Shown here: positions 23,353 to 33,947 of the stretch, one piece after another
Layout of the letters: every line of letters begins with the position of its first letter
Numbering within the stretch: position 1 is the first letter of the stretch
From: Symsagittifera roscoffensis
Lineage: Eukaryota > Xenacoelomorpha > Acoela > Convolutidae
Direction: 5' to 3'
Assembly: GCF_963678635.1 (NCBI RefSeq)
Contig: NC_087067.1
Coordinates: 46,167,319 to 46,231,318 of the forward strand
Length of the DNA: 64,000 nt
Made by a program: the position numbers and the translations under genes
Notes under the pieces: model-generated
What the model was told of the DNA's origin: nothing
The model's database searches: none
Seen by the model: the letters and a program-made list of their open reading frames with translations, nothing else

Positions 23353-23745
23353 AACAAGACTGCTCGTAAATTAGGGCAAAACCCTGTGTGTTCCCACTCC
23401 ACTTTAAGGTTGATTCAATTGTAAACAATGAATGGATGTAGTTAGCGTCTTGTGTTGAAATAATGCGACCAAATGACTTGCCTCAATTTAATTTGAAACG
23501 CATTAATCCGCCGCTTCTTGAAAATTAATATATCGGAATTTAACTCTCCCAAATTAGCTAAAATAGCAATATTTAAATCTCCACAATATTGCAAAGAACA
23601 ACCACAGGTGAAATATCATTTAATTTTTTAGCTCAAAACAGCAATTTTTTTTCGGATGGTATAGAAAAATTTGGTAAAATTGGCTAATTGAGAAGTCGAA
23701 AATAGACTGAATAAAAAACCACACCAAGCATAACTATTGAGCTTT
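23353..23745 (+). mobile_element. Family A MITE, diverged copy 5
   Basis: It begins AACAAGACTGCTCGTAAATTAGGG. It retains 'CACAGGTGAAATATC' and 'GGCTAATTGAGAAGTCGAAA' but has lost much of the middle and the 3' hairpin. Confidence 0.65.
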
Positions 23746-24074
23746 TTCTTCGATTGCTGCAAAATTAAACACAATTTAAATCTAAAAACTCACGCAAAAA
23801 TTTTGTTCTAATTGGAGATATTGAGACAGCAAAAAATACCAGCGCATACTTGCTTTGTTCTGTTGGCTGGTTCAAAAATTTTGGTTACTACCAAACGAAT
23901 GGCCCTCCAACCGATCACTGTTTAAAATTAATAAGCTCATTGTTTATTGCTGTTTGGAAGGAGTGCTAAGTTCAGAAGTTCAGTACCTTATTACGTATCC
24001 TTAATACTATAATTCCAACTAATCTTATACAGAGAAAACAATACCCGAATTCATATTCATAAAAAATTTATACA
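23746..24074. other. Unassigned AT-rich DNA
   Basis: No gene or repeat recognised. Confidence 0.4.
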
Positions 24075-24460
24075 ACCCCTCACAAGGCTTCGACCGCTTT
24101 CCAACCCAAAAGGTCCCCCTTTGTTCTATTTTGAGATATCCATTTTTGGCTGACTGACCTTAAAATTTTTCTAAAGGAGCCTTTGGCGCAAATACATTCT
24201 ACTTTTGAGGGGGAGGACGCGCCAAAAAAAACGTAATTTTTGGTCATGATTTTCCAAAAAAATAGAACAACTTATTTGGCCTGTTTTCTCAAAAATTGGT
24301 CTGCGAAGCGAAACATTTTGTCTTAATAGGCTCTTTGTAGTGATTTGGAACAGCTCAGAAATCAATTTGGCCAATTTAAGGAAAAATATTGACAAAAATT
24401 TTGATTTTTTTGAAAATCCGGACCCGCCCCGTACTATCTTCCCTCGAGAAAAGCCTTGAT
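24075..24460 (+). mobile_element. hAT-like MITE, family D, copy 3
   Basis: The forward copy has GAGATATCCATTTTTGGCTG, 'CCTTTGGCGC', 'ACGTAATTTTTGGTCA' and a degraded 3' end (CTTGATCCTCCCC). No target duplication is visible. Confidence 0.7.
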
Positions 24461-26089
24461 CCTCCCCTAGTCAACAATCATAAAAAATTTTAGAAAAAAT
24501 TTCACGGAGTCAAAAGGAAACGAATGCAAAAAAAATACATTTCGATTGCAAGAAAAATTCAAAAAAAAACCACGCATTTACGAAAAGCACTCGAGTAATC
24601 AAGAAAACTACGCGAATATTGAAGAAAATCACTCGGTTACGAGAATGGAGTTCGAAAACAGAGTTTTGTATTGTAAAAAACGGGTGGCTAATTGACAATT
24701 AAATTGAAAATGTCAAAGTGTTCAATCAATTTCAATTCTCTATAGCATACGATCTACTCATTCGTGAGAACGAATAATTGATTTCATTTCTTTAGTCTCA
24801 GAAAGTAAACTGTAGATTCAACTGTTTGCTCATGAAGAAACCACTCGAGATACCATTAACTGGCGTTTTTGGTGCTTTAAAAACGATGAAATTACTTTTC
24901 GATATTTTTTTAACCAACTTGTTAAAAAAAAACAGTTTTTATCTCATAACTCATACTCAAAACTAAAAGACCTTGATCCCCGAATTGAGATTTTCAGGCC
25001 AGTTTTAAGAAAGATTTCAGCAATTAAAGCGTTTTTAGACAATAACGCTCATTGTTTTTTGCTAAAATCCGAGCGTTTTGAGCAGTTAGAGCGCAATTTT
25101 CTAGTAAGTTGAGCGCAATGTTTTTGAGCTGTTTTGAGCGATGTTTGTGCGGGATGTCGACTAGGGTCCCACCCGTACCCAGGGGATTTTCTGTGCAAGA
25201 TCTGAAATTCTTCATTTCTTACAAAAGTTGATTCTCAGATCTGAAGTTCTTTATTTCAGATCTTGATATGGATTTAAAAATTTCTGATCTGAAATAGAAA
25301 ATTTGAGATATGAAATAACCTAGAAAAACAAAATTTTAGATCTGAAATTATATCTTTCTGCAATACGCAATTAGGTTTAGATTAACTAGTGGTAAAAAAA
25401 ACTTTTGAATCATATCACAAACAGTTTTTTTGAACTAAATTTTTTGTTTAGCTGTGTTAAAAAGTTTTCAAAAACTTTCAGAAGACCTATCATTTTTTTC
25501 ATGCGCTATTTATGCGTTTCTAGTGTTTATCTCATGCTTGGGAAATATATTTAAGCATTCTCCTCCCATTTGAAACTTTGCTGCGTACCTGCTAGTAGCT
25601 AGCAGAAGCTATCAAATACAAAAGTAACAAAAATAGCAAAAATTGTGTCAGAATCATTGTTTTTTCAGATCTTAAATAACCAACAAAAACTAAATTTCAG
25701 ATCTGAAATAACCAAAAAAAAACAAAATTTCAGATCAGATATAACCCATTCCTAAAACATCCAAGCGCTTTTCAAGATTTCACAACGCATTTCAGATTAG
25801 AACATTTACTAAGTGCGGTCACCTAAACTCGATATAACTCACGTCGCCTGAAAAAAAATAAGGAAAGCGCGGTAACTATTAGTAAAAAAACAGACCGTAG
25901 AAATTGCAAAAAAACTTTCAATTTTATTTTCAAAGTAAATTCAAAGTAAGTTAAATGACCACAAAAATGACCACAAAAAAAATTTCAGGGAATACTTTCT
26001 CACCCCCACGACATTCGATCATGTTGACAGAAGAAATTAACCTTTCGCTTGGCGCCCTGATATTTGTGATAAGTTTCTTCCAATTTTAG
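24461..26089. other. Putative intron with AGATCTGAAAT repeat cluster
   Basis: The palindromic word AGATCTGAAAT and variants recur at 25195-25350 and 25668-25745, often followed by AACC and an A-rich spacer. A phase-0 open stretch after 24784 (SQKVNCRFN…) lacks a convincing donor and is not called. Confidence 0.45.
25195..25350. repeat. Degenerate ~30-nt repeat built on AGATCTGAAAT
   Basis: Six or so copies of (C)AGATCTGAA(A/G)T or GATCTGAAAT are separated by A-rich spacers. A second cluster of three is at 25668-25745. Confidence 0.6.
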
Positions 26090-26256
26090 AAAAACTGGAG
26101 TCTGAAGAATTGAAAATAGATGATAGTCGGATAGTGGAAATATCAGATCAATTCCGCTACTATCCAAACTATATCCAGTCACAAGGAACGTCAACAGGTC
26201 CCAGCAGAATAAGCAAGTACCAAATTTGTAATGATACAAAGGTATTAGTTCACTCT
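26090..26256 (+). CDS. Candidate internal exon (hydrophilic, Tyr/Ser-rich)
   Basis: The acceptor CCAATTTTAG and an excellent donor GTAAGTAG at 26257 flank a frame (phase 1 in, phase 0 out) beginning KLESEELKIDDSRIVEISDQ and ending ICNDTKVLVHS. An alternative donor GTATTA at 26242 is also phase 0. The opposite strand is open too, but lacks splice signals. No domain recognised. This is one of the better-supported exons, because the splice sites agree with the frame at both ends. Confidence 0.5.
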
Positions 26257-27032
26257 GTAAGTAGCGCAGAAGCTTCCGAGGGGAGGTCAAACTGATTTTA
26301 AAAGATATTCAAAAATATAGATTGGGAAATTTTTTCTATTTTTTAGCCATGAATTTCCAGTAAATTTTTGAGGCTAGAAAATGCTGAAATGAGTGATTGT
26401 TTTTCATAAGTTCCCGGTAGAAGTTAAGTAGAAAAAAAATCGGAGGTCAATCTCTGATCAATTTGTATAATACAGACTGAAAACCCGAAAACATACAGAC
26501 TGAAAACATTAAGAAATATTTTTTCTAAACAAAAAATCATTTTGATCTTTTTACAACCCAAATTGTCACCGAAAAAGTTTTCACACGACACCCACTTGTG
26601 ACTCCCTATGAGCTTTCTTTGAGGTAGTCAAAACAATGTGGAAAATAAACAGACACTATTCCATAGTTCCTTCCCGCTTCGTGAACTGGTCGGAATAACA
26701 AAAGTAGCCAGTGGCTCAAAACTTCACCACAGTTATCATTCTGAAAAAAAATAAGGAGAAAAAGTAATTTAAATCTAGGGTATTCTGGACTAAAATTAAT
26801 AGTGTAAAACCAAATACCGTCTGAAATGAATAAATTTTTATGTCAAAACAAGCTATGGAAAAAGAAGACGGCGGGAAATTTTTTCCAAAAAAATTTTCAC
26901 TGCAATTTTCTTTAGCCTCGATATTATAATCATTAAAGAGTGAACCCCCGCAAATATTAGAACTCAAAATGTATTATCATCATGATTGTTAACAATAGTT
27001 CTTATTGATTATATAAATCTTTCTCGATGCTT
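26257..27032. other. Putative intron
   Basis: No feature recognised apart from low-complexity A/T runs. Confidence 0.35.
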
Positions 27033-27237
27033 CAGGGGCGGGTTTAGAGGGGCGGGGGTTCGCCTCCTCGCCAACCAAAGGGCCGACCAACCCTAAAATG
27101 TTTCTAAGAGCGCCTTCAGTGCCAAAACACTAATTTTCAAGGGGACATTCAAGGGCAGATAATTGTTTAAAAATCCACAATTCCAAACCCGTACCCACCC
27201 CTCGCCATCCCTCAAGAAAACCGTAAATCCATTCCTG
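27033..27237 (+). mobile_element. hAT-like MITE, family D, copy 4 (internally deleted)
   Basis: The left end is CAGGGGCGGGTTTAG and the right end AAATCCATTCCTG, with the middle shortened to about 200 bp. The flanking 8-mers (CGATGCTT and CTCATATA) do not match. Confidence 0.65.
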
Positions 27238-27274
27238 CTCATATATATTTTGTAGCCACCCGGGTCAAGGTGTT

Positions 27275-27615
27275 CGATTTATGTTTCGACTTTCTCGTCA
27301 AAAAATTGACATGTTTCGACTTTCTCGACCGAATTTTGGTATGTCTCGACTTTCTCGACCGAATTTTGGTATGTCTCGACTTTCTCGACCGATTTTGGTA
27401 TGTCTCGCTCGACTTTCTCGAAGGCACAAAAAAAGTGTTCGGCTTTAATCGACCCAGTTCAGATATGCTTCGATTTTCTCGACCAAAATTCGATAGTTTC
27501 GACTTTCTCGATTTTCTCGACCGACAATTTTTTAAGTATTTATTTGTTTAACCCCGCATAGATGTAATTCGAAGTTTTCGACCAGAAATGGGTATGTTTC
27601 GACTTTCTCGACAAA
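27275..27615. repeat. Minisatellite, ~33-nt unit TTTCGACTTTCTCGACC…
   Basis: Nine or so copies of TCGACTTTCTCGACCGA with a variable AATTTTGGTATG spacer. Three central units are near identical; the edge units are shorter and more diverged. Because the unit is a multiple of three, it stays open on both strands and reads as DFLDRILVCL or RKSRHTKIRS repeats. This is not evidence of a gene. Confidence 0.85.
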
Positions 27616-27999
27616 TAAAAAATAATAAGTGTTCAATATTGCACTAATTAAATCACAAGAATTCATTAAAAAATTACCTTGTTTGACTCCTTTTTCCAAT
27701 TATTTCTTGAAATGAGAAGGGACCATAACTCTAGAGGAGCATCATCCCTCGTGATCTTAGTTTTTTTTTTAAATCTTAAAATCAACATCAGTGTCGAGAA
27801 AAAAAGGTTCTGAAAACCTCTATTTCCAAACTGATTTTTACACTGAGCATATAATCACAATATAGTTTAAATTTTACTAAATATTTCATATATTATAATT
27901 GACTAATTCAAGTTTCTGCAGTTAAGCAAACACAGAAAAAAATTCTAAATCAAGACTTTTTTCACACTCTTTTGACATTCACTAGTGGTTTTTTGCCAG

Positions 28000-28161
28000 T
28001 GGTCGGAAGATTCTGATAGAGACTTGTTGAATCCTAATCTTCATCTTTTTCAACCTTTGTGGCTCAGTTATCTCAGAAAAAAACAGAAGAATCTTTCAAC
28101 AACAAAAAATTATCAAAAAAGTTTTGAAAGCGTGGTCAAAACACTATATGATACTTTGACC
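28000..28161 (+). CDS. Candidate internal exon (54 codons, phase 0/0)
   Basis: After TTTTTTGCCAG a frame of exactly 54 codons runs from WSEDSDRDLLNPNLHLFQPL to a GTAATG donor. It joins in phase to the preceding exon at 26090. The middle contains a basic, helix-prone stretch (RKKQKN). No family assigned. Confidence 0.4.
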
Positions 28162-29039
28162 GTAATGCAACTTTTATGGCGCTGCAAATTTTAATGATTT
28201 TTTACAGTTTTACTGATTAAAAAGGGTCTGATCGTCCGTCCCTCTTAAACTGCGCCATTAGGCTTGTTTCCTCTTCTGGATTTTTTTGCTTCTGTCATTA
28301 CATTCTAAAGCTAATGGAAACTTATGTTGTTATTCGGGTCTTGTAGAGTTCAAGTAATTAAGAAGAAATAAAATCTACTGCAAATTTAATATAAATCAGA
28401 TAAAACTTTCGATTTAAAAACTTTAGAACAAAAGATGTAAGGTTTTTGAATTTTCAGGAAAGATTTGTATGAGAAAAATTGCTTGAAGTACAGTTGTGTA
28501 ACAATGAACTTTTATATAAGATTCATAGAAATAAGAAATGCGAGGTTGAAAACTAAAAATAAAAAACGCGTGCAAACTTCTGATGTTTTTAATTTCTGAC
28601 AACTTTATAGCTCCTGCTAGTTTATAGCGGATAGTTGGTATAACTTTTTATCAGAGACTGGACTGCTGAATTATACTTCCCTGCAGATGAGAACAATAAA
28701 GTTTTCAAGAACCTAGGTTTTCTTGATTGTTTATAATTTTTGAACGGTTTTTCCGAATGAGTGGAGAAACTCTGCTGTTTATAAAAAAAATGACACTTGC
28801 GAGGCCAAATTGTGCACTGAGTAGGCGCAAAAAATATTTTACCCGAGTTGTTTTAACAAGCTAGTCATATAATTCTAATGTTCTCCCACAGATTTCATAT
28901 ATTTGAAAAAGATATCGGGTTAGTGTGCAAATAGTACAAATTGAAGCTTCCAAAACTAGTTTTCCCTTCAGTAAACTCAAGTTTTTTTCAACCGAAATTG
29001 CTAATTATTACATACAACAAACAATACTCGATTGCTCAA
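28162..29039. other. Putative intron, with TA-MITE end fragment
   Basis: 28800-28835 (CGAGGCCAAATTGTGCACTG) matches the left end of the TA-target MITE at 10941. The remainder is unassigned. Confidence 0.5.
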
Positions 29040-29285
29040 TTCGTTCAAAATTCAAAATTAGACGAAAAATCAAAAATTTGAAACCGGTTTATCTGACACT
29101 AGAAAAAAAATTTGGGAATTTTTTTGTGGTTCGAATCACGACTGAAAGGGCTTCAGTATGATTTATCACTCAACCCAGTCAGATGATTATTTGTGGTACC
29201 TAATTTTGCGTGGAAAAAGAAAGAAAAAACTAAAACACCCGAAAACAAAGTTCCTCCCCATTTTCAATAGTCGGAACAATAGTTC
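29040..29285 (+). mobile_element. Family B MITE, copy 4 (3' part)
   Basis: It contains AACCGGTTTATCTGACACT, CGAATCACGACTGAAAGGGC, 'TTCAGTATGA' and a 3' end AGTCGGAACAAT, identical to the family A terminal module. Confidence 0.65.
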
Positions 29286-29476
29286 TGATTTTTTATACGA
29301 AACGCTCATTGTGATTTTTGCTTATTTTGTGTAGGAAAATTGGTCTGGACTAAGTTATATGTTCAAAGTTACAATTCCCATCCACGACCATACAATTTTA
29401 TCATAGAAGAATGCTAGTCATATATGCACAATTCCTAAAAAAGTTCGGAAATTTTAACTTAAAGTCTTTTAACACG

Positions 29477-29989
29477 GTGGCGTCCGTCATGCTTGAAGGA
29501 CCGAATGCTTGAAATAAATTTTCGCTTACTTTCAGCCAATCAGAATTGAGTATTCAAAATCTCAAAATAAATTGCAAAAATCTTAAAGAACGAAAATAAA
29601 TCCAGGCCATAAGTGTAAATATTGACCAATTAGATAATAAGCAGATGAGTTTTCAAGACTGAAAAATTCTTATAATTTTGACCTCATTAATCCTGATGAT
29701 TAACTGAATACTATTGCGGGATCTACTTAACAATCTCCCCCCCCCCCGCCCTATTGTATCTACTAAATAATCTCCCCCTTTCTTGAAAGGGGGGATTGTT
29801 AAGCAGACCCGTATTGCGGTTGTAACCCGCAATTTGTAAATTTTTGGATTATTTTCCACTGATTTAATACATTTTCTTTTAAAATTGACTTCGATTTTGT
29901 GAGAAAAGCATTTGCCAATAGAAACGATTTGCGATTTTGATTGGTTGAAATTTTTCAAGCATTCGGTTCTTCAAGCATGAGAACCCTCC
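29477..29989. mobile_element. Mutator-like MITE, copy 1
   Basis: Long inverted repeats share CATGCTTGAAGGACCGAATG (left) and the corresponding complement (right). The element is flanked by a 12-bp direct repeat, TCTTTTAACACG (29465-29476 and 29990-30001). The 9-bp part next to the ends is consistent with the 9-11 bp duplications of Mutator-like elements. No transposase frame. The centre holds a C-rich hairpin. Confidence 0.7.
29726..29800. repeat. Poly-C inverted repeat (potential hairpin)
   Basis: Two left arms, CTTAACAATCTCCCCCC (about 29727) and AATAATCTCCCCC (about 29765), can each pair with one right arm, GGGGGGATTGTTAAG (about 29789). This would form alternative stems inside the Mutator-like MITE. 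Confidence 0.6.
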
Positions 29990-30135
29990 TCTTTTAACAC
30001 GTTGAAACTTTGTCGTCACAATCAAAGGGAATACAAGATCAGTGAAAGATCAAAAAGAGCGGTCTTTTTACGAAATCCGCTCACAATTTACGAAATGGAA
30101 TGGCTCGTAATGGCAATTAAAATATGGAGTGCGGT

Positions 30136-30338
30136 CTGTATTTAGACAACCGCGTATTCATACTTGTCAGTATTTAGACAAATACTGTATGAACCAATCA
30201 GAATCGAGATAGGACATAAATAATCCAAAATAATTAATAATTATTTAACCATTTCTTCCTCGTCTCGATTCTGGCTGGTTAGAACATTGTTTGTCTGAAT
30301 ACTGACAAGCCTGAATACGCGGTTGTCTAAAATACTGC
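30136..30338. mobile_element. MITE with ~70-bp terminal inverted repeats
   Basis: The arms are rich in TTTAGACAACCGCGTATTCA on the left and the complement TGAATACGCGGTTGTCTAAA on the right. They continue inward to AGAATCGAGA/TCTCGATTCT. The loop is about 50 bp and AT-rich. No clear target duplication was found, so the superfamily is open. Confidence 0.75.
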
Positions 30339-30443
30339 TACCTAAAATATTTTATCTCTGTTTTATTTCACTAGAATTTAAGATTTAGTAAATAATGTTG
30401 AGGACTCCAGTTTCATATGTTTGCTCGAAATTCAAAAGATATA

Positions 30444-30888
30444 TGTGCACTCCATCTCCGTAAACTAGATAAAACGGCTCGGAAAATAAGGTTTCACTCG
30501 TATTCTCGGCAATACAGACATTCATCGTCATTAATTTATAAATAGGCCAAAAACTCAGATAACTCATGTTCATAATTTCAACAATATTCAGCTCCAATAA
30601 ATAAACTGGCGCAAGCTAGCCACAAGGACCGGTCGGCAATGTCCTTGAGACAAATTGCTTTTATGGCGATCAGCTTTAATCAAGGCTGAACCGAATTAGA
30701 AACGAAAAACAGTTAAAATAGGATGTAACCCCCGTTTTTAGTATATTAATTATTGGGGGACTCGAACCTACGTCAACTGCCATGTCTCTATAGTCGGCGT
30801 TACGTTACTTTAGCTTAGATCGCTCGGACAACTGTTCTTATTTATATGCATCTATACTCTGTTTTATACTTGCGTTGCAGCGTTGCAA
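30444..30888 (-). repeat. 3' LTR of BEL/Pao element
   Basis: It aligns end to end with 39207-39651, with substitutions and small indels. The outer boundary is set by the ATATA duplication and terminal TG. Divergence of several percent indicates an old insertion. Confidence 0.9.
30758..30830 (-). promoter_or_regulatory. tRNA(Leu)-like module in 3' LTR (Pol III A/B boxes)
   Basis: On the minus strand, 30830-30820 reads TGTCCGAGCGA (degenerate A box). 30768-30758 reads GGTTCGAGTCC, a perfect match to the B-box consensus GGTTCGANTCC. They are 51 nt apart. D-arm-like text CCGAGCGATCTAAGC follows the A box. The rest does not fold into a good cloverleaf, so this is a tRNA-derived or tRNA-like sequence, not a gene. 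Confidence 0.6.
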
Positions 30889-31340
30889 TATCCTCCTCCC
30901 CCCCCCCCTGAAGAAGGAAGAACCGGAGAGAGCTTAACGGTCGGCCGAGTGACTTCACGGGTTGCGGTCTTAACCAGGGCGGATTGGTCGCAACTGTCCT
31001 GTCCGTAGTTTAGCTTGACGATTCGAGCAAGGTCGTCGTACCCACGCGGACTATCGAGCTCAATCACCCAAACGAGATCGTCTGTCTTAAGAGTGGAGTC
31101 AGAATGAGTGTGCCACTTGACACACTTATTCAGTGAGGGAACATATTCTCGAAGCCAACGAGACCAAGTAGCGTTAGCATACGACTGCGCTCGCACATAC
31201 CTTTTCTTGTGGTCGAAACGCTCCCAAGGTAAAAGCGAAGGAAAGCTTGTGGAATGTTGTCCGAGCAAAAAATGGTTTGGGGTTAGCGCTTCTAACTCAC
31301 GTGAATCAATACTAACGGGAGTGATTGGCCTCGAATTCAA
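30864..31340 (-). pseudogene. BEL/Pao integrase C-terminal region (DUF5641-like)
   Basis: Reading starts within the conserved ALNSRPITPVS segment that closes the integrase core. It continues through LTPNHFLLG and a tryptophan-rich RWLREYVPSL stretch to DDLVWVIEL and the C-terminal KTATREVTRPTVKL. This layout is the usual end of Pao/BEL polyproteins. The frame closes inside the LTR after a glycine run encoded by poly-G. It is out of frame with the upstream integrase fragment. Confidence 0.85.
30889..30910 (-). promoter_or_regulatory. Polypurine tract
   Basis: On the minus strand, a G-rich/GGAGGA run directly precedes the 3' LTR, the position where plus-strand DNA synthesis is primed in LTR retrotransposons. 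Confidence 0.7.
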
Positions 31341-31384
31341 AGCCTGCTCAACTAAGCATAAGGTTGTTCCTAACTCCTCTTCGG

Positions 31385-32527
31385 TTATCCCCTAGTGCCT
31401 AGTAAGCCCAGGAGCCGCCATGATGGGCTGCGCTGGCGGGTTAATTTTCCAAGCAACACCTTTGTGTGCAAAAATGGTCGGAGCCATGCCATTCCAGCTC
31501 TTGATGCAGGCAAGTAATTCCTTTTCCGCACCAACGAAGTATGATTAAAGGGTGGTTGCTTATATCCGAGACGTTCGACAGGTAAATTGGACATAATAGG
31601 CTGGATGGTACTTGCTTTGCGTTTACTGCATGTTACACCTTGATTTTCGATAGACCGAAGTAGTAGACGCAACACAAGTATTGCATATTTCAAATTTAAA
31701 ACGGAGCGCATGTAATCTAAACCTTGATGAAAATGCTTATGGTGGAGGCTGCGGGCCAACAAACGAACTACGGTATGTCGGGCGTCGGGTAATATTGGTT
31801 GCTTAGTATCAAACTCGGTATTCACTAAGCGCACGATCCGTTCTAAGGAACAAATGGTACCAGCGGGACAAATACATGGCAAGTATGTGGCAATTTTACT
31901 ACTACTCTTAATAGGTTTGCCAGCGGTGAGTGTTTTTAACTCAAAGGGGAAGGATTCCATCTGAGCAAGATGAATCAGTTTACTTTCTGCAATATCAGGT
32001 TCAGTGGGGTCGGTGATTCGTAAGTCTTTACCGCGAAAATGCTTATGTGAAGGCAGCATCCTCAACATAAAAGCAACTACTCTTTTATATCTCGTAAAGG
32101 AACTGAATCTTTCCCAGTTGAACCCGTGTTCAGAATGTTTGATGGATGTGACATCAGTGACGAAGGAAGATGATGTCTCCAAGCAATTATCAACATCACA
32201 AGAAGGACCCTTCAAACTAATTTTATTGATCGCACGTTCGTCGGGTAAAAACGGCCAATTAGTAGTCCTGAGAATGCTCGGACCAATAATGCAGCTGTTA
32301 TCTTTGAGGGCTTCTGAACCCCCCCCCCCCCCCCGCGTACCGGTATCAACTGGATTATCGACGCTCAGAACATGGTGCCACTCATCAATAGTGATCGATT
32401 CGAGGATTTTGCCGACACGATTAGCGACGAATACAGGTAATTTTTCAGTGGAGTTTAGCCACTGCAAAACTGTTTTACTAACTGTCCACATGTAGACATG
32501 GTTGATGCTGACAGTAGGGGCTGTCAT
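31385..32527 (-). pseudogene. BEL/Pao RNase H end and integrase N-terminus, core deleted
   Basis: The frame begins in the RNase H region, with WTVSKTVLQWLN where WTDSKTVLQW is usual, so the catalytic Asp is replaced by Val. It passes FVANRVGKILE and VDNPVDTGTRG, then a pre-integrase region, and reaches the zinc-binding module (HHKHFHQGLDY). At PPFNHT, where the catalytic core should start, the sequence jumps near 31549, in another frame, to FVGAEKELLACIKSWN. About 100 residues carrying the first two catalytic acids are lost. A run of 16 G (plus-strand C at 32319-32334) interrupts the frame's middle as five glycines. Confidence 0.88.
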
Positions 32528-33053
32528 TATATCATCTTTCAGTCGTTCGGCGAGCAGAGCAGCTTAAACATCTAGCTTCGGTAAAGATAGCGATTTCATG
32601 GGCGCAACCCGAGCGCACGAAAACGTACTGCGAGCTATCACCGAACATGTGGAGCTCAATTTGATCCACAAGCTTTTTGAAGTAACAACGGGGAATAGTC
32701 AATTGCCCTAAAAGAGGGAGACCGGAGTGCCACTTGAGAAATTTATCTCTTATCTCTTCCGGCAATTCATCGTCCCAATTTTGGCCACTGATTTTCCAAA
32801 TATCTTTAAGCAAAAGATGGGTCCTAACTGGGTATGGAGCTAATAACCCAACAGGGTCAAACACAGAAGAGACGAAACTCAAGACGGCTCGTTGAAATAT
32901 TGCCTTATCGAGAGGACGATCCACGCCTCTGCTAACAACCAATGTGTCTTTCACATGGTCCCACTTGAGACCTAAGACGTGTGATGATTGTTCGGCACCG
33001 TTACAAATTTCCTTGATGGGTAAAGACGAGGTCTCGGAATCCTCGGGGTTCAT
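32528..33053 (-). pseudogene. BEL/Pao A17-type segment and RNase H start
   Basis: Typical text includes HVLGLKWDHVKDTL, LSFVSSVFDPVGLLAPY and ELHMFGDSSQYVF, the first RNase H acid. A frameshift follows; the continuing frame reads CARVAPMKSLSLPKL, then DV and a stop where a conserved catalytic Glu context is expected. Confidence 0.88.
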
Positions 33054-33930
33054 TGCTGAAGTGATTTCATCAGCATTACTGACAAATTAAATCCTCCCAG
33101 CTTTAGTAACGAAACCAAATCGCGGCTAAATTTAATTGCATGGGTAACGTTCTCCAACCAATCCAAGTATTCTTCCATGTGAAATTTTTCATTTACGACT
33201 TAGGAGGCCTCAGGGTATGTGGATATATTATCAGTTGCTGTTTTTCGCAACGTGAAATTGGCGCAAGTAGGCGAATCCCGTGCGCCGAATATAGGGTGAG
33301 TGTACTGATGAACTACCACATCGGAAGTGGTATCCTCCCGCCACAAAAAACGGAGTGAAATTTGATAGCGGCGAGGACTCCTACCTGAAGGAACATACCC
33401 TCTAGATCCGCGGAGATGGCGTAATTTTGTTGACGGTATCGCAAAAACACAAAGATTAAATTTTGCAGTAGGTCTGGACCCACCAATAAGGACTTATTTA
33501 AGGATGTGCCGTAAAACTTAGAAGCTCCATTCAAAACTCGGCGCACCTTACCCGGCTTGTTCGGATTTACGACGGGATGATGCGAAAGATACCATTCGCG
33601 ATCGGAACGCTTACGTGGATCATGCGGTTCGACAGTAACGATATAGCCTTTCCTAATGTCATCTCTACATGTGTCTGCGTATCTGTCGCGCAGTTCAGGG
33701 TCCTTACTTAATCTTCTCTCCAATGTTTTAAGTTGGGCGAGTGACGAGTAATAGTTGTTTGGTAGACTGACATTACTATCAATCCAAAGCATAGGCACAA
33801 TGTATCTTTCGCCATTGTGAACGGTTTCAGAGTTAAGGATGGATAAAGCATGTTTATCCGCGGTGGACCTGGCATCGACTTGTTTGAAAGCAACATAAGA
33901 TTCCAGGATTTTATCTGTTCGGTCAAACAC
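33054..33930 (-). pseudogene. BEL/Pao reverse transcriptase
   Basis: The N-terminal RT frame (33930-33313) contains WYLSHHPVVNPNKPGKVRRV and the strand with the first catalytic Asp (ISADLEGMFLQV). The second half (33360-33060) is in another frame: FLWREDTTSDVVVHQYTHP, FGARDSPTCAN, then a stop, then FHMEEYLDW. That last motif sits where FYMDDYLDS is expected, so both catalytic Asp of the YxDD box are Glu (33167-33181). Confidence 0.92.
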
Positions 33931-33947
33931 GAATCTTCAACAACACA

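Noticed and set aside
27275-27615. Possible CRISPR-like array
   Set aside because: Direct tandem minisatellite with similar, not unique, spacers; eukaryotic context; no cas genes.
29653-29958. 101-codon minus-strand frame
   Set aside because: Lies entirely within the Mutator-like MITE and includes the poly-C hairpin; no transposase motif.
30755-30835. Genuine tRNA gene in the LTR
   Set aside because: Boxes match but acceptor and anticodon stems do not pair, and the second LTR copy has compensating losses; called tRNA-like only.
32004-32495. 163-codon plus-strand frame
   Set aside because: Antisense shadow of BEL pol, including the poly-C run translated as prolines.
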